Assembly (NCBI GenBank): GCA_016081115.2
Contig: JABTTQ020002531.1
Coordinates: 744,001-808,000, forward strand
From: Rehmannia glutinosa
Taxonomy: Eukaryota; Streptophyta; Magnoliopsida; Lamiales; Orobanchaceae
Length of the DNA stretch: 64,000 nucleotides
Direction of reading: 5' to 3'
The position numbers and the translations under genes are program-made. This document shows, piece by piece, positions 43,336 to 53,800 of the stretch. Position 1 is the stretch's first letter. Every line of letters starts with the position of its first letter. Under the pieces are notes generated by a model. That model was not told the DNA's origin, did not search any database, and saw only the letters and a program-made list of their open reading frames with translations.

Positions 43336-44204
43336 TCTCTCACCAATTAAATAACAAAACAAATTCAGAAACAAACAACCCACTAAAATTTAGATCCAGT
43401 AATCAAAATTCCGCAAAATAATAGCGAATTCAACTAAACCCTTTCGCCAATTTGACATTCGAATCGAATAAAAATTCACACATTCAGCACTTTTGCGGCA
43501 GTGAAAAATGAAAAATATATTAATATAGTTGTGTCAACTATAAAACATCAATTGCGAAATTGCAAGCATGAAACTAATTTTTCATAAGTTGGTATGCAGA
43601 TTATATAAAGCTTTTGGGAACAGAGGAGAAAAGCATTGCGAATCAACTTAATTAACTCGTTCTATAACTCAGGACTGTTTCTTTCATTTTACTTTTCCCT
43701 TTATCCCTTTTTTTCTATTTTGAAATATTTGACCCCAAAAATGATTAACGTGAAGTAATTTATGAATAATCAATTCATGTCCTTATTTGTGGTTTTACAG
43801 GTGGAGGTGAAAAATATCAAAATACTCGATAATGGATTTGAGATCGATCGATAAAAGCTCTTTTGAATTCGGTTCATTAACATAACGAACCAATCTTGAA
43901 TATATTTTGTCGTTCGATAAAATATAAAACTCAACTCAAGCTCGACTAGATTAGTAAAAAGATAATAATAAAATATGTATAAATATATAAAGTTACTCGA
44001 ACTCGATTCGTGTTCGGCTCGACTAATGCTCATTTGAGTTCGATTGGGTTAATAATCAAACAAAGCTCAAATACAATTTTTGAATCTCGATGAAAATTCA
44101 AATAAACTTGAACATTACTATGTTTGTAATTGCCCGATTCATTTACAACCCCATTTAGAGAATTGAGTGTTTCTACAAACATTTATGTATATCGCACAAA
44201 CTTA
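43336..44204. other. WNK 5' flank and intergenic DNA
   Basis: Contains the WNK 5' UTR and promoter (to about 43700). A block at about 43810-44110 has repeated CTCGA(C/A)T and TTCGATT motifs (ACTCGAACTCGATTCGTGTT, GGCTCGACTAATGCTC) resembling a decayed hAT-type repeat common in plants. No gene. Confidence 0.4.
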
Positions 44205-44340
44205 TGTGAGACGGTGATACATTTAGTGTAAAAAGTGATACTTGTCTAAATATACTAATTTCAGTGTACTTTGAGAAGTATCACTTTTGATAAGTATCAT
44301 TTTTTCTACACTAAAAGTAACATCGTCTCACGGTCTCACG
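44205..44340. repeat. Fold-back MITE
   Basis: The ends are inverted: TGTGAGACGGTGATACATTT and, reverse complemented from the right, CGTGAGACCGTGAGACGATG. GTGTAAAAAGTGATACTT faces AAGTATCATTTTTTCTACAC. About 136 bp; would form one long stem. GTGAGACGG ends are common in short plant MITEs. Confidence 0.7.
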
Positions 44341-44454
44341 CTGTATCACAAGAGACCTGATGTATATATATTCGGAGGGATGTGGAAAGTCAATGATCTT
44401 CCATAAAGATCTAAAAGGGAAATCTTGATTTTTATAATGACCCCTAAATTTGAC

Positions 44455-44459
44455 ACAAC
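44455..44459. repeat. Target site duplication, ACAAC (left)
   Basis: ACAAC precedes the left LTR and is repeated at 51774-51778 after the right LTR, fixing the borders of LTR element 2. Confidence 0.92.
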
Positions 44460-46167
44460 CGATGGCTCGTGCCTACCTTTAAAACCGTAGGCAAGTGCAC
44501 CTATCGTTTTATAGTATAGATTATTGAGTCACCGAGTGTCATTCCCACGAGGATTATAAGTACTAATAATTACCGTCTTTTTGTCATTTAATCTAACAAT
44601 TTTGAGTTTTTGTTTGATAAAGAATCTAAATTATCGAAGTGTAAAAATGAAGTAAAATTTGTAGAATAAGAAATCAAGAGATAGAAGTGTGTTTGAATGT
44701 AAATCCCTCTAGAATGTTTTTGTGATTTGACAAGTTAAAAGATTCAACCATAAGCCCTAGCAAAAACCAACCTCTTTTTAATAAAATCTCATGCTATGTG
44801 GACCGTAGAAATTCGATTTAAGTTAATCCCTTTCTCAAGGCGAAAAAAACTCCTAATCTCAAGTTGATTAATCGAAATCTCTTTCTAGTTAAAACCCCAA
44901 GATTGCATTATAACGATTTATGAATTCCCATATTAGGTTTGACCCTAATCCGGAAGATTTATGTCGTCCCTATATCTAGGATTGCATGCAACTCTTTTCA
45001 CTTATATAGGTTCTATTTCACCATGAATCTCTCGATTTCCGGATGAAAAATAAACTTCAAATCAATATTGCGCATATATCAATTCGAATGAACGAAGCAT
45101 AATATAAGTGAATCACACAAAATATGAAGATTTTATTAAAAACATACACACCTTAATCACAAATCCATTCTAGAGTTCATTACATTCAAACACTAGGAGT
45201 TTTAGCTACACATGCTTTTGACACAAGAATAAATTACACAAGAAGATGTAAACATTGTAGACATGGTGTACTTATCTTTATCAAAATCTCAATTGACTTG
45301 ATGATGTTGCTCCAAGCCTTCTTCCCCAATGTTGCCTCAAGCTTACTCCTCCAAGACCTCTTGATCCCAATTCCACTCAAAATGTTAAACACTATGAATC
45401 TCTCTATGAATGAATATTACATGAATGATTTTCCAACTCAAACTCTTGGCTTTTATAAGCACCATCTTGTGAAATACTATATTAACAAATGCCCCATTTC
45501 CATGCTTGTTAGTTGAATCATTGTGTGCACATTCATGGTTGAGTTGGTTGAATCATTGTATACACATGATGATTGAGGGAATATGGGGACATGTTGCACA
45601 AAATTGGGTGTTAAAGGTGTATAAAAGTGGTCAAAAGGCTTGGTAGGTGAGTTTTCCATAATTTTCGCATGGAAAAGTTGCAAAAAGAGGTCCCGAACAC
45701 GCCCAGTGTCGCCCGACACGGCCGGCCGTCTTTGTTCAATTGTGCAGCACTCCGCCGACATGGTCGTGCTTCCCAACACGGCCAGGCCGTGTTCCCGACA
45801 CGGCCGTGTTGGGAACACGGCCAGGCCGTGTTGGAGGTCATTTTGTGCAAAAATTCGAGTTTTTGGCTCGTGAACACGGCCGTGTTGCCCGACACCCCGC
45901 CCGTGTTGGACCAAAAAGGCCCCGAAAATGACGCGTTTGGCTTGGAATTTCGAGCGTTTTTGCATCCTTAAACTCCCCGGTATGTTTTGACATGAATCCA
46001 TGGTCCGAAATTCACCAAAATTAGCCCCGAATGGTCAATCTACATCAATAAAAGCACCTCGGAGTAATATGAACTATGTATAATCAAAAATTTACAAAAC
46101 TAACAATAAAATAACTCGAATTCTACTCAAATATACACATAAAACGTGCATAAAAAGACCCTTATCA
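44460..46167 (-). repeat. Left LTR of element 2
   Basis: 1,708 bp; first base is C where its partner has T (CGATGGCTC against TGATGGCTC), last bases CTTATCA. Contains a GC-rich palindromic block at about 45685-45915. Overlapping ORFs on both strands within that block are compositional artefacts. Confidence 0.93.
45685..45915. repeat. GC-rich palindrome block (ACACGGCCGTGTT) in left LTR
   Basis: At least four copies or near-copies of ACACGGCCGTGTT / ACACGGCCAGGCCGTGTT, each able to form a hairpin, in otherwise AT-rich DNA. A matching block lies in the right LTR at about 51300-51520. Confidence 0.85.
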
Positions 46168-47470
46168 AACCACCTCCAACTTTGAACTTTGCTTGTCCTC
46201 AAGCAAAACATTATATCAAAAAGAGGGATTCAATAAATCACAACACAAATTTTTTTTTTCTTTTTTTTTCTTTTTCAACACATTGAACACAAGCAGTCAA
46301 GTTCTTAGCCTTCTCAACCCGAATTAACCATTCAGTAAAAAAAATTATTTTGCAAAGCGATCGACTGTCAAGAAAGACCGTAATATCAGTAGGCATTATT
46401 GAGACTTGAAATCATCACGCCACAAATATTGATAGTTATGAACAACTTCAATTCAATAATGCTATGAAAATACAAGAACTCAATGGATCATAGTAGTTAG
46501 CTTACTAGTCATATAACCAAGCTTCTTGAACTTTATTGGAATGAGAAGTCAAGGAGTATTCATTCTCCCTTTTTTTTTTTTTTTTTTTGGGACCTTTCGA
46601 GACATGCTTCCACTAGGTTTATATTTTGAATTTATGTTCAAACACTCCTAGGGTGGTTTCCCATACTCATATTCGTGTCGCCGTTTTACGTAAAAGACAA
46701 ACATGGGGCTCATGAATGCTCCTAGTTACTAAGCAACAACAAATAGAGGAGTATAACCTCGATTGGTCCGTTTTTTTTTTTTTTTTTCTTTTTCTTTTTC
46801 TCTTTTTTTTATTCACAAGCTTGGTTTAACAACTAGTTAACCACTACTAAATCATGAGTTCTCGGAAGTTCATAGCACTAAGTACCGTCGTATATGCCTT
46901 AACACATCAAATATTTATGGTGTTGGAAATCTCGTCAAAATTTAGCCCGCATCCACGTCAATCTATCCTAGACAATCAATTGCTTTCACATGAAAACACA
47001 AATTAACAAGTTAATATAGGTATAATTGGGCAAGTTATTGACTAGCAAATACTCAATTTGTTAAAAAAAAAATCACATCTCTTGAAAACAAACACACAAG
47101 CATTCGAAAATGTTATTGTACCCACCTCCAACTTTAAGATTCACATTGTCCTCAATGTGAAAGAAAGAAATGGACAAACACACACAAAACACTCAAAAAA
47201 AAAAAAAAAACAAAGAAATTAGAATTATATAAAAGAGGTGGAAAAAAAAAAAAAAATACGACCTTACTACAATAGTGGAATCGGTGTTGAGCGACCATTG
47301 GGTTGTTTTGGTGCGGGACCTTCAACGGCATCTTCATACCTAATCAACGTTAAGCAACACACAACTCGAATACCGTGAAATCTCAAATATTCCCAATTAG
47401 GACAAGCAAGAAGAAGCTCAAGAGTTTTTTTTTTTTTTTTTTATGATTTGAAGATGACTCTAAGGACTTG
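46168..47470 (-). other. Non-coding 3' interior of element 2
   Basis: From the left LTR to the last pol remnant. Contains several T/A homopolymers (46250-46275, 46570-46590, 46771-46802, 47199-47212) and no supported coding sequence. The purine-rich tract adjoins the LTR at 46168-46185 (minus strand). Confidence 0.6.
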
Positions 47471-47479
47471 TGATTATTT

Positions 47480-49960
47480 TGAAAGAAAATAATAAAATAA
47501 AAAATGAAAACAATTGCACACAAACATCGGGTTGCCTCCCGGTTAGCGCTTCTTTAACGTCGTATAGCTGGACCATTTCACCTAAATGTGAAGATTTAAT
47601 CGGGCGGAGCCTTGAACTTATGAAAAGTTTTATCTCTTGAACAACATCGCCACCGTATCGATTTTCGAACAATTGACCTTCATGGTCCTATTTTTCCGCA
47701 TGTTATTCTCAAAATGGGATTTATCTGTGGAAACTTTTGCACATTGAACATCACATACTTTCAAGGATTTATTAGAAGACATATCAAGCAAAGAATCATT
47801 TATCCTTGTCTCAATCAAGTTTATAGGAAAATAAGTATCATTTATAGGATTTCTCAAAGGAATTTTAAAGATAACTTGTTCATCCCCTACTCTCAAAGTA
47901 AGTTTTCCATCATGCACATCAATGAGAGATTTAGCGGTAGCCAAAAAGGGACGCCCTAGAATTAAGGGAACTTCTAAATTATCATGCATGTCAAGAATAA
48001 CGAAATCGATTCGAAACACGAATTTGTCAATCTTGACTAACACATCATTAATAATACCTCTAGGATGTTTAATCGATTTATCGGCTAATTGAATGTCCAT
48101 CCTAATAGGTTTAAGTTCACCTAATCCTCGCATGCTTAAATGTTTCATAAGACATCACATTGATACTAGCTCCCAAGTCGGCTAGTGCCCTATCAACAGG
48201 TAAATCATCAATTGTGCAAGGGATAATAAAGCTTCCTGGATCATTAAATTTTTGTGGTAGTTCATTGGAAGGACATTTATCATTCAATTGAACATTTGAT
48301 AATTTGTTAAGCTTATTTTCACTAGGAATGATGTCATTAAGATCCCTAACATGCTTTGAAGGAGGGTCAACAAATGGAATATTGGCATGTAATTGTTTGA
48401 AAGAATTAAGGTACTTACCAAATTTGTCCTCCTTCTATCTTCTTGGTTAGACTCGGTAAGGGATCTTGGGCTTGTGATTCTCGCAACCTCCTTTTTCATG
48501 AGATTTTCTTTGGGCATGTCATCCTCCACATATTTCTCGCATGGCGGCATTGGCATAATCATGCTCATGTGGAAGAATCGATGGTGATTGCCTTTACGTG
48601 CTCCCCTCAGGTTTGGCTCAAGATTACCCGTCAAACTACCTTGTGGCCTTTCGGAAATCATCTTCGCAATCGGCCTATTTGGTTTTCCAGTTATGGATAG
48701 ATGCCTCTTGATTTCTCAAGGATGTTTCCACCGCCTGGAATCGGGTCTCATTGATTGCACAAATTTTGTTATAAGATCTTCCAAGTTAGGCTTACCTTGA
48801 TTTCATTTGAAATCCGGAGACGTGTGTAGATCGAGGATTGGGATTAGGTCGTGATTGACCTTGATTTCCCCAACCAAAATTAGGATGTTGTCGCCACCCA
48901 GGATTATATGTGTTCTTTGTAAGGATTACTTGGGTAATTTTTGCCTTGATTCCCAACGTAATTAGCATGTTCGGTGTGAGGTATTGTGTGTGGGCAATCC
49001 CGATGATTATGCAATCCCCACAAGTTTCACAAGATAAAACATGCGGTGGTGGTGGTTTAGGAGCCGCTAGATCGTCGATCTTTTGGGTCAAAGCTTCGAT
49101 TTGTGCGGCTAGTGTAACCACCGTGATCCGCATTATAAACACCAACCGACTGTTAGTTTTACCTCGTATGGATTGCCATTGGTATCCATTCATGGCCATT
49201 CCCTCTATTAGATCTTGGCGGCCGGGTGTTTTATTGTTCAATGTCCCCCCGCCGCATCAATCATTTGCCTCGTCGATGAGAGTAGCCCATTGTAAAACGT
49301 TTGGACTTGCATCCAAATGGGGAGGCCATGATGTGGGCATTTTCGCAAAGAACTCTTTGAATCTCTCCCAAGTGTCGTACAAAGTCTCGTCGTCCTCTTG
49401 AGTGAATGAAGAGATTTCATTCCTCAATCGTGCGGTTTTGGCGGGTGGAAAATACTTGAAGGAACTTTTACGCCATAATGATCCACGTTAATCGTTCCTT
49501 TGGCAAAGTATTTAGCCATTGTTTAGCCCCGTCCCCCAAGAGTAAATGGGAATAGGCGTAAACGGATGGCATCATCGAGACCCCATTTATTTTAATGTAT
49601 CGCAAATTTCAAGGAAATTCGCAATATGATTATTTGGATCTTCGTCCGGTAGGCCGTCGAATTGAACAAATTGTTGCACCATTTGAATGACATTCGGTTT
49701 GATTTGAAAATTATTGGTCGCAATGATGGGCCTTACGATACTAGGCGATGTGCCGTCCATGACGGCTTGGCGTAGTCATACATGGTTCTTTGTTGTTCAT
49801 CCGCCATATCGGGATCCTTGCTTTCGTTAGTATTCTCCTCGTGGTGCGTACTAATACTCTCCTACGTGTTGCTATCGGCGGTGTCGCGCTTCCAAATTCG
49901 GCGACAGTAGGCATGCATGCATGCGGTAAATAAAGAGGATAAGTGTAATCCAAGACTTAC
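47480..49960 (-). pseudogene. gag-protease remnant of Athila-like element 2
   Basis: Read right to left in shifting frames: gag shows VQTFYNGLLSSTRQMIDAAG (about 49245-49305), EGMAMNGYQWQSIRGKTNSR (about 49140-49200), CETCGDC (about 49020) and TYNPGWRQHPNFGWGNQGQ (about 48850-48910). The protease has one 172-codon frame (47630-48148) with LADKSIKHPRGIINDVLVKI and VPLILGRPFLATAK, well preserved. The tail VKEALTGRQPDVC (about 47515-47560) normally closes the Athila pol gene. RT, RNase H and integrase between protease and this tail are missing. Several frameshifts in gag. Confidence 0.88.
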
Positions 49961-50046
49961 AAAGAAAATAAAAAGAAAGACAAATGATGAAATAAAATAA
50001 AAAAATGATTAAATTAACAAAAATAAGGTGTTCTTAATATTACAAT

Positions 50047-50064
50047 CCCCCAAACGGCGCCAAA
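50047..50064 (-). other. Primer binding site of element 2
   Basis: On the minus strand TTTTTGGCGCCGTTTGGGGG lies a few bases after the LTR end CCATCA; TGGCGCCGTT... is the usual plant gypsy PBS. Confidence 0.7.
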
Positions 50065-50068
50065 AACT

Positions 50069-51773
50069 TGATGGCTCAAAAGCTACCTTTAAAACCGTAG
50101 CAAGTGCACCTATCGTTTTATAGTATAGATTATGAGTCGAGTGTCATTCCCACGAGGATTATAAGTACTAATAATTACCGTCTTTTTGTCATTTAATCTA
50201 ACAATTTTCAGAGTTTTTGTTTGATAAAGAATCTAAATTATCGAAGTGTAAAAATGAAGTAAAATTTGTAGAATAAGAAATCAAGAGATAGAAGTGTGTT
50301 TGAATGTAAATCCTCTAGAATGTTTTTGTGATTTGACAAGTTAAAAGATTCAACCATAAGCCCTTAAGCAAAAACCAACCTCTTTTTAATAAAATCTCAT
50401 GCTATGTGGACCGTAGAAATTCCCGATTTAAGTTAATCCCTTTCTCAAGGCGAAAAAACTCCTAATCTCAAGTTGATTAATCGAAATCTCTTTCTAGTTA
50501 AAACCCCAAGATTGCATTATAACGATTTATGAATTCCCATATTAGGTTTGACCCTAATCCGGAAGATTTATGTCGTCTATATCTAGGATTGCATGCAACT
50601 CTTTTCACTTATATAGGTTCTATTTCACCATGAATCTCTCGATTTCCGGATGAAAAATAAACTTCAAATCAATATTGCGCATATATCAATTCGAATGAAC
50701 GAAGCATAATATAAGTGAATCACACAAAATATGAAGATTTTATTAAAAACATACACACCTTAATCACAAATCCATTCTAGAGTTCATTACATTCAAACAC
50801 TAGGAGTTTTAGCTACACATGCTTTTGACACAAGAATAAATTACACAAGAGAAGATGTAAACATTGTAGACATGGTGTACTTATCTTTATCAAAATCTCA
50901 ATTGACTTGATGATGTTGCTCCAAGCCTTCTTCCCCAATGTTGCCTCAAGCTTACTCCTCCAAGACCTCTTGATCCCAATTCCACTCAAAATGTTAAACA
51001 CTATGAATCTCTCTATGAATGAATATTACATGAATGATTTTCCAACTCAAACTCTTGGCTTTTATAAGCACCATCTTGTGAAATACTATATTAACAAATG
51101 CCCCATTTCCATGCTTGTTAGTTGAATCATTGTGTGCACATTCATGGTTGAGTTGGTTGAATCATTGTATACACATGATGATTGAGGGAATATGGGGACA
51201 TGTTGCAGCAAAATTGGGTGTTAAAGGTGTATAAAAGTGGTCAAAAGGCTTGGTAGGTGAGTTTTCCATAATTTTCGCATGGAAAAGTTGCAAAAAGAGG
51301 TCCCGAACACGCCCAGAAGTCGCCCGACACGGCCAAAGCCGTCTCTTTGTTCAATTGTGCAGCACTGGCCTCGACATGGTCGTGCTTCCCAACACGGCCG
51401 GCCGTGTTCGACACGGCCAGTGTTGGGAACACGGCAGGCCGTGTTGAGGTCGTTTTTGTGCAAAAATTCGAGTTTTGGCTCCGTGAACACGGCCGTGTTG
51501 CCCGACACCGCCCGTGTTGGACCAAAAGGCCCGAAATGACGCGTTTGGCTTGGAATTTCGAGCGTTTTTGCATCCTTAAACTCCCGGTATGTTTTGACAT
51601 GAATCCATGGTCCGAAATTCACCAAAATTAGCCCCGAATGGTCAATCTACATCAATAAAAGCACTCGGAGTAATATGAACTATGTATAATCAAAAATTTA
51701 CAAAACTAACAATAAAATAACTCGAATTCTACTCAAATATACACATAAAACGTGCATAAAAAGACCTTTATCA
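50069..51773 (-). repeat. Right LTR of element 2
   Basis: 1,705 bp, TGATGGCTC ... TTTATCA. Compared with the left LTR nearly all differences are 1-3 base indels (for example GTAGGCAAG/GTAGCAAG, GTCGTCCCTATATC/GTCGTCTATATC). The GC-rich palindrome block is at about 51300-51520. Confidence 0.93.
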
Positions 51774-51778
51774 ACAAC

Positions 51779-53450
51779 ATAAGGAGACATAAAACAAGCA
51801 TACCTCCAAATCCATGTAACAAAATGATAGTATGAAATAACTAAAAAAAAAAGAAAAAAATAATCGGAATGCCAAATTCCACATTGACTTTTTTTTGTAT
51901 CAAACAAAATTGAATTTTGATTTAATTGCAATGATGGCGTATGTGTAGCATGTAATATTCGTATATGTACCTTTATATCTTATTTAAATAATTGAGGAAC
52001 ACGTACATGTCTGATGTCTCTTAGCTCATGTTTTTTTAGATGCTTTGATTGTTTTTCTATTTTTTCGATTTTTTGGACACAAGTTGCTTTGATTTTATAT
52101 ATGAAGGAACTTATATTATTGGTCCATTGGAGCTGTTAAATCGTTTATACCATCGGCCAATAATTTAAACATAGCGAAAAGTCCATTACATTATTAGACA
52201 ATAACATACATGCTATATTTTGAAAAGATCCAGTTGGGGATAATGACAATAACATACATGCTATATTTTGAAAAGATCCAGTTGGGGAACGAAGACGTGA
52301 TTGGATCAGTAAATAATAATAATAATTATTATTATTATTATCATCATTCATATTAATTTTTTGAGTACAATTGGGGGAGAGTAGCTAGGGAAGTGAACCT
52401 TCCATAATTTGATTGATTAATTTATTCCATAAAATCGATTTTCGATGGAAGCATTCATATTGAATCAAGACGTTGTCTTGATGGTAAATGTTCGTTTTGT
52501 AAGTGTCATTATTATATAATTATTATTATTCATATTGTTCATACTATTATTCTTATATAATTATTGCTCACAGCTCATGAGATAAGAATTATTGATACCA
52601 TGCATGCCCGAACATAATTCCAAAAAGAGAAGTAGAGAACTATCCAAAGTCATTTTGAATGCAAATTCATGCATATGGCCATGACCTCTAGTCCTAGCTA
52701 GGCTCTTTTTAGCTTTAGACGATGCTGTCAAAAATGAACCTAGCAACATCAAGAAATGCGTGTCCGAAAAAAGTTAAATCAAGAATCAACTAGACTCGTG
52801 AACCAAAGTTTTCAAAAGGGAAGAAAAATATTTAAAAGAATCATTATGCATGAGATAAGCTTTGATGCAAATTACAGAGCTAATCGAACACGCCAGAAGT
52901 TGCTCATCAACCAACAAATATTCTGATGTGGGTAATTTCAATTTTTAATTATCTATTATTTATTTAATTGCATAAATCCAATTTATTTATTATTTATTGC
53001 TTTTAATTGCAATTACTTAGGCTAATGCTTAATTATTCCCAATTTATTGGCCACGAGGCCCAACTAATTAAACAAGACCAGTGAGACTCAAACTCCTGAA
53101 TATAATCATATGTCGTATGCGATTTATTAGTAATTACTATGTGCTCTAGTCCATTCGGATTATTCCTGAAATTTGTGATGACTTAAGCACCAGATTGGCT
53201 TCCAAATATAACCACAGGACCCTTTTCACGGTTTTTTCGTGTTTTAGGGCAGATCCAACTTTGAGGATTTATTACTTTTGGAGCTTCGAGGAGCATTTCA
53301 TAATCATCATATTTTGGCAGCATCAAGTTTCAATTGGTGACAGAGATGTAGAAGTAAGTACCTGCTTAATTACAATCTTAGAAACATTTCTATAAGCAAA
53401 TAAAGTGAGAAAATAATGAACCAAAAAAAAAAAAAAAGGAAAAGGAAAAA
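51779..53450. other. Intergenic DNA between element 2 and RPL19
   Basis: No gene recognised. Contains a 48-bp-period tandem duplication at 52197-52288 and AAT/ATT runs at 52315-52342. The ORF at 53195-53395 has no recognisable motif. Confidence 0.4.
52197..52288. repeat. Tandem duplication, 44-bp unit
   Basis: Two perfect copies of a 44-bp unit beginning GACAATAACATACATGC (52197-52240 and 52245-52288), separated by TAAT. Confidence 0.95.
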
Positions 53451-53800
53451 AAGAAGCCCCTCTTGAGCGGATGCAACACAAATTTTCTAACATTCAATAG
53501 CGTTAATGAATGAAAACTACATAAGTTTTGCATTTATGTTAGAATTGGCTCTATAAACTACATCCTCAAGAACTGGTGTCAAAAATACAGCATGTATGTA
53601 AATTTCTTGGATGCTAGCTAGGCATTCCACTCATGTCTCCATAAACTTTGGATCCCCAAAACATAAAGGTTGACTACCCAAACAACAGTATATAACATTC
53701 TTATTAGTTTGAAAGGATAATTCTGATCCTTCAGCCCATACAGAGAGCCCACCATCAGCACAAAGACATATCTTTTCTATCCACTAAGCTAAACAGGAAA

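Larger units (their letters stand above)
44460..51773 (-). mobile_element. Athila-like Ty3/gypsy LTR retrotransposon 2, lacking RT-RNase H-integrase
   Basis: LTRs 44460-46167 and 50069-51773 flank a 3.9 kb interior. Minus orientation: a PBS (TGGCGCCGTTTGGGGGA, about 50047-50064) sits next to the right LTR and a purine tract (TTGGAGGTGG) next to the left one. The gag motifs and protease (VPLILGRPFLATAK) are of the Athila/Tat type. After protease, only a short C-terminal piece of pol with the linker EALTGRQPDVC remains, followed by about 1.3 kb of non-coding DNA. TSD ACAAC is intact and the LTRs are almost free of substitutions, so insertion is recent. Movement would need proteins in trans. Confidence 0.93.

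Noticed and set aside
45640..45971. Overlapping ORFs of 77-174 codons on both strands
   Set aside because: They come from GC-rich palindromes inside an LTR, repeat in the other LTR and change frame between the copies.
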